A stretch of DNA of 40,304 nt from an uncultured Lachnospiraceae bacterium. Lineage in GTDB: Bacteria > Bacillota > Clostridia > Lachnospirales > Lachnospiraceae. Below, piece after piece: positions 37,166 to 40,304 of this stretch; positions within the stretch are counted from its first letter, which is position 1; each line of letters opens with the position of its first letter. Under the pieces are notes generated by a model that searched no databases, was not told where the DNA came from, and was given only the letters and a program-made list of their open reading frames with translations. Location: contig CAJOGB010000002.1 of the NCBI GenBank assembly GCA_905233835.1, positions 1-40,304 on the forward strand. The letters are read 5' to 3'. A program made the translations under genes and the position numbers.

Positions 37166-38902
37166 TTAACATAAAGTGACGTCTCTTTTTTCGGGAGACA
37201 CGATGATAGAGTAGTTGGTGTGGTAAATCACGTATCCGGGAGCCGCACCGGCTACTTTTTTTAAGTGTTTTTTCTGTGTATAGTCGATTTCGATTTTATC
37301 CTGATCCCGTCCGGTGGAATAATAACCCGCTAAGGAAGCCGCCAATTCAAATATATGATCCGGAAGTTCTTCGTTATTTGCTTTTACGATGACATGACTG
37401 CCGGGGATTGTTTTGGAATGGAACCACCAATCGTTTCCCGTTGCTATTTTAAAAGTAACTTCTTCGTTCTGATAATTGTTCTTTCCCACATAAATATGGT
37501 ATCCGTCGGAGGTAACAAAATGAAGGGGAGCGGATTTTTTGTGCTGTCCCTTTTTTGTTGCAGGGCGTTTCTTGGTAAATCCGTACTCAAATAATTCTTG
37601 ACGAATCTGGGTTAAATCTTCTTCGGATTCCGCAGTGGATAGGGAACTTAAAATCATTTCCAAATGGGAGATGGCTTTTTTTGTTTCCTCCATATAGGTA
37701 TCCAAGGCTTCTTTGGTACGCTTTAATTTGTTGTACTTTGTATAATACTTATTTGCGTTTTCCATGGCTGATAAGGTCTCATCAAGAGGTATTTCTACGT
37801 TGGTATTATCGTAGTAGTTAAGAAGAGAAACCTTTTTAATACCGGATGAAATCTGATATGCGTTTGCGGTTAAAAGTTCACCGTAAAGCTTGTACTTATC
37901 CATGGATAACGTATCTTTTAATTGTTTTTCCTGAATGAGAAGCTTCTTCCTGTTTCGATCCAATATGGTTTGAATCTGTTTACGAAGATCGTAGGAACGT
38001 TGCTCCATATTGTTCTTTAAATTTTTGGTGGCATAGAAAAACTCCAATGCTTCCGACATGGATGAAAAGGTTTTATTTTCTAATTCCTTGTAATGAGTCA
38101 AAGCAAAGGGATAAACCTCGAAAAGTTTGTTGTTTTTTAAAATCACGGTTGGTGTATAACTGTGATTTGTCATATCGTTTATAAGATTACAAAATTCTTC
38201 GTATAATTTGTCTTTTTGCCAATCGCTTAAGGATAGGACAGATACATCGGAGTCAATGTTTGCCCGATAACACAATTCTTCCGCCATTACAGGACCAAAG
38301 CCGATCAACGATGATAAAATCATCTTTTTCATAGGCAAGGGTTTCTTTAACAGGATGTTATAAAAATCCTCTTTTGTAACCGAAAATGCATCCATATGAT
38401 CTTTCTGAGCCGGCACAAAATAGGGACGATTCGGCAATACTTCACGCACCGAAGAAACAAAAGCGTTTACATGTTTAATGCTGTCTAAAATGGTGTTTTC
38501 TTCGTCGCAAAGAATAATATTTGAATGTTTTCCCATGATTTCCACATATAAGTGTTTCTTTGCGGGATCGCCCAGTTCGTTTAAGTGTTCGATTTCAAAA
38601 TCCAACACACGTTCTAAACCTACCTGCTTAACGGAGGTGATTTTACCGCTGTTTAAGTATTTTCTGAGAATCATACAAAAATTCGGCGCGGTCATGGGGC
38701 TTGTTTTATTTTCGCTTGTTAAATAGATGACCGGGAGAGATGCCAAGGAAGAGATTAACAGTCGAAAGGTTTCTCTTTCTTTGGATGCAGTAAGAATCAG
38801 TTCTTCTTTTTCCGGTTGTGCTATTTTTTTTATATGACTTTCGCTTAGCTTTTGATTCAGTTCATATGTAAGTGCATGTAAACATATTCCGTCGATTGAC
38901 AT
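37166..38902 (-). CDS. rqcH: NFACT family protein, ribosome quality control factor RqcH
   Basis: MSIDGICLHALTYELNQKL NFACT-N start, LYVEIMGKHSNIIL, NFACT-R NDWWFHSKTIPGSHVIVK and AASLAGYYSTGRDQDKIEIDYTQKKHLKKVAGAAPGYVIY. Confidence 0.93.
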   Translation of the reverse strand: MSIDGICLHALTYELNQKLSESHIKKIAQPEKEELILTASKERETFRLLISSLASLPVIYLTSENKTSPMTAPNFCMILRKYLNSGKITSVKQVGLERVLDFEIEHLNELGDPAKKHLYVEIMGKHSNIILCDEENTILDSIKHVNAFVSSVREVLPNRPYFVPAQKDHMDAFSVTKEDFYNILLKKPLPMKKMILSSLIGFGPVMAEELCYRANIDSDVSVLSLSDWQKDKLYEEFCNLINDMTNHSYTPTVILKNNKLFEVYPFALTHYKELENKTFSSMSEALEFFYATKNLKNNMEQRSYDLRKQIQTILDRNRKKLLIQEKQLKDTLSMDKYKLYGELLTANAYQISSGIKKVSLLNYYDNTNVEIPLDETLSAMENANKYYTKYNKLKRTKEALDTYMEETKKAISHLEMILSSLSTAESEEDLTQIRQELFEYGFTKKRPATKKGQHKKSAPLHFVTSDGYHIYVGKNNYQNEEVTFKIATGNDWWFHSKTIPGSHVIVKANNEELPDHIFELAASLAGYYSTGRDQDKIEIDYTQKKHLKKVAGAAPGYVIYHTNYSIIVSPEKRDVTLC

Positions 38903-38924
38903 TTTTCTTCTCCAAAAAATTATT

Positions 38925-38983
38925 TTAAAAGTCGTGCAGCCCTTATTTTACAAGGGTTTGAGGCACTTGTAAAGGACTTTTAA
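38925..38983. promoter_or_regulatory. Nested inverted repeat with alternative pairings in rqcH leader
   Basis: TTAAAAGTC...GACTTTTAA outer arms, GTGC...GCAC, CCCTT...AAGGG inner arms; alternative TTTACAAG...CTTGTAAA. Confidence 0.65.
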
Positions 38984-38985
38984 AT

Positions 38986-39015
38986 TTGACAAAGCGTCCT
39001 TTTATTTACTATAAT
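38986..39015 (+). promoter_or_regulatory. Consensus sigma-A promoter for yicC-gmk
   Basis: TTGACA (38986-38991), 18 bp spacer, TATAAT (39010-39015). Confidence 0.82.
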
Positions 39016-39041
39016 ATCAATAATTGTGATAATTGTGTCAA
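39011..39041 (-). promoter_or_regulatory. Putative minus-strand promoter for rqcH
   Basis: Minus strand TTGACA (39041-39036), 19 bp spacer, TATTAT (39016-39011). Confidence 0.45.
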
Positions 39042-39086
39042 AAATTAGGAACAATTATCGATTTCAGGAGGTTTTTTGAGACTGAT

Positions 39087-39965
39087 ATGGCTAACTCTAT
39101 GACCGGTTTCGGACGTTACGAAAACGTTGTTAATTCCTTAAAGGTATGCGTTGAAATCAAATCCGTAAACCATCGTTTTTTAGATTTGAATTTAAAGCTT
39201 CCAAGAAAATTTTCTTTCTTTGAAAATGAAGCCAGAAATATTATAAAAAACCGTATTTCCCGCGGAAAGGTGGATGTGTTCTTTTCTTTTGAGGAAGATG
39301 CGGCGGATGAAGTGGAAATCCATTATCATCCTGAGATTGCGAAAAAGTATTACGACGGACTCATGGAAATGAAGGAACAGTTTGACTTAAAGGATTCCGT
39401 TTCCGTTGGCTTACTTGCCCGTTTCCCGGATGTGTTTACCCAGGATGCAAAAGAAGAAGATCAGGATGAACTTTGCGAGATTTTAAGCGAAACTTTAAAC
39501 AAAGCTTTGGATGATTTTGTATTAAATCGTAAAGAAGAAGGAAATCGCTTGGTTTCCGATTTGCTTGTAAAAATGGATGAGATGGAAAAACTGGTGGATC
39601 AAGTGGAAACTTATTTCCCGAGCATTATCGAAGAGTATAAAAACAGACTTCTTTCAAAGACTAAAGATTTGATTGAGAATCATCAGTTAGATGAGTCCCG
39701 TATCGCTGCGGAAGTGGTTTTGTATGCGGATAAGATTTGCGTGGATGAAGAATTGGTTCGTTTAAAGAGCCATGTAAAAGAAGCCAGAGATACCCTTACC
39801 GCAAAGGATGAAGTGGGAAGAAAGATGGATTTCTTGGCTCAGGAAATGAATCGTGAAAGCAATACGCTTTTGTCTAAGTCAACTGACGTTAAAGTTGCGG
39901 ATATCGGAATTGAACTTAAGACTTTAATTGAAAAGATTCGTGAACAGATTCAGAATTTAGAGTAG
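39087..39965 (+). CDS. YicC/YloC family endoribonuclease
   Basis: MANSMTGFGRYEN, EIKSVNHRFLDLNLKLPRKF, ISRGKVDVFFSF, KMDFLAQEMNRESNTLLSKSTDVKVADIGIELKTLIEKIREQIQNLE; immediately upstream of gmk as usual. Confidence 0.95.
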   Translation: MANSMTGFGRYENVVNSLKVCVEIKSVNHRFLDLNLKLPRKFSFFENEARNIIKNRISRGKVDVFFSFEEDAADEVEIHYHPEIAKKYYDGLMEMKEQFDLKDSVSVGLLARFPDVFTQDAKEEDQDELCEILSETLNKALDDFVLNRKEEGNRLVSDLLVKMDEMEKLVDQVETYFPSIIEEYKNRLLSKTKDLIENHQLDESRIAAEVVLYADKICVDEELVRLKSHVKEARDTLTAKDEVGRKMDFLAQEMNRESNTLLSKSTDVKVADIGIELKTLIEKIREQIQNLE

Positions 39966-39974
39966 GAGAAAGTA

Positions 39975-40304
39975 ATGGATTTTAGTAAAGGTTTGGTAAT
40001 TGTTTTGTCCGGCTTTTCCGGCGCAGGCAAGGGTACCATTATGAAACACCTTTTAAAATTGCATAAGGATGAGTATAATTTATCCATTTCCGCGACTTCG
40101 AGAGAAAAACGAACCGGTGAAAAAGAAGGACGTGAATACTTCTTTAAAACCAGAGAAGAGTTCGAAGAAATGATTAAAAACAATGAACTTTTGGAGTATA
40201 CCGAGTTTAACGGAAACTATTACGGCACTCCGAAAGAGTATGTGGAAACATTGGTAAATCAGGGAAAAGATGTTATCTTGGAAATTGAGATTGACGGTGC
40301 TTTG
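39975..40304 (+). CDS. gmk: Guanylate kinase, 3' truncated by window edge
   Basis: MDFSKGLVIVLSGFSGAGKGTIMKHLL P-loop, SISATSREKRTGEKEGREYFF, EYTEFNGNYYGTP. Confidence 0.95.
   Translation, partial: MDFSKGLVIVLSGFSGAGKGTIMKHLLKLHKDEYNLSISATSREKRTGEKEGREYFFKTREEFEEMIKNNELLEYTEFNGNYYGTPKEYVETLVNQGKDVILEIEIDGAL

Noticed and set aside
1-40304. CRISPR arrays, prophage, transposases, tRNA or rRNA genes
   Set aside because: No direct-repeat/spacer arrays, integrase/transposase motifs or RNA-gene-like sequences were noticed on either strand; the region reads as core chromosome.

Overview
The window looks like a chromosomal segment from a low-GC Firmicute, probably Lachnospiraceae-like judging by gene content and synteny. 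It is densely packed and mostly housekeeping. Order: cysS (5' truncated)-mrnC-rlmB-sigH-like; PHP histidinol-phosphatase (-); gap-pgk-tpiA; degV-like; purA; Gld-type ABC ATPase plus fused permease/GldG protein; SEC-C protein; thrS; Sel1 lipoprotein; CapA-like lipoprotein; gpmI; purC; purB; CobD/HisC-like aminotransferase (-); a four-gene uncharacterised operon (DUF5717-like, DUF5716/Hsp70-like, TPR, coiled-coil/TM); gltX; short UvrD-like helicase; DUF1292 (-); GH13-like protein; DUF5662-like; trpS; rqcH/NFACT (-); yicC/yloC; gmk (3' truncated). I saw no tRNA, rRNA, CRISPR, prophage or transposon. Best candidates for follow-up are: (1) the four-gene operon at 23.2-30.1 kb with a degenerate Hsp70/actin-like protein; (2) a GH13 debranching-enzyme-like protein that appears to have lost all catalytic residues; (3) a nested, mutually exclusive hairpin leader upstream of rqcH, next to face-to-face overlapping promoters shared with yicC-gmk; (4) a PurA with substitutions at normally conserved substrate-binding motifs. 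All calls come from reading the sequence; no database search was run.
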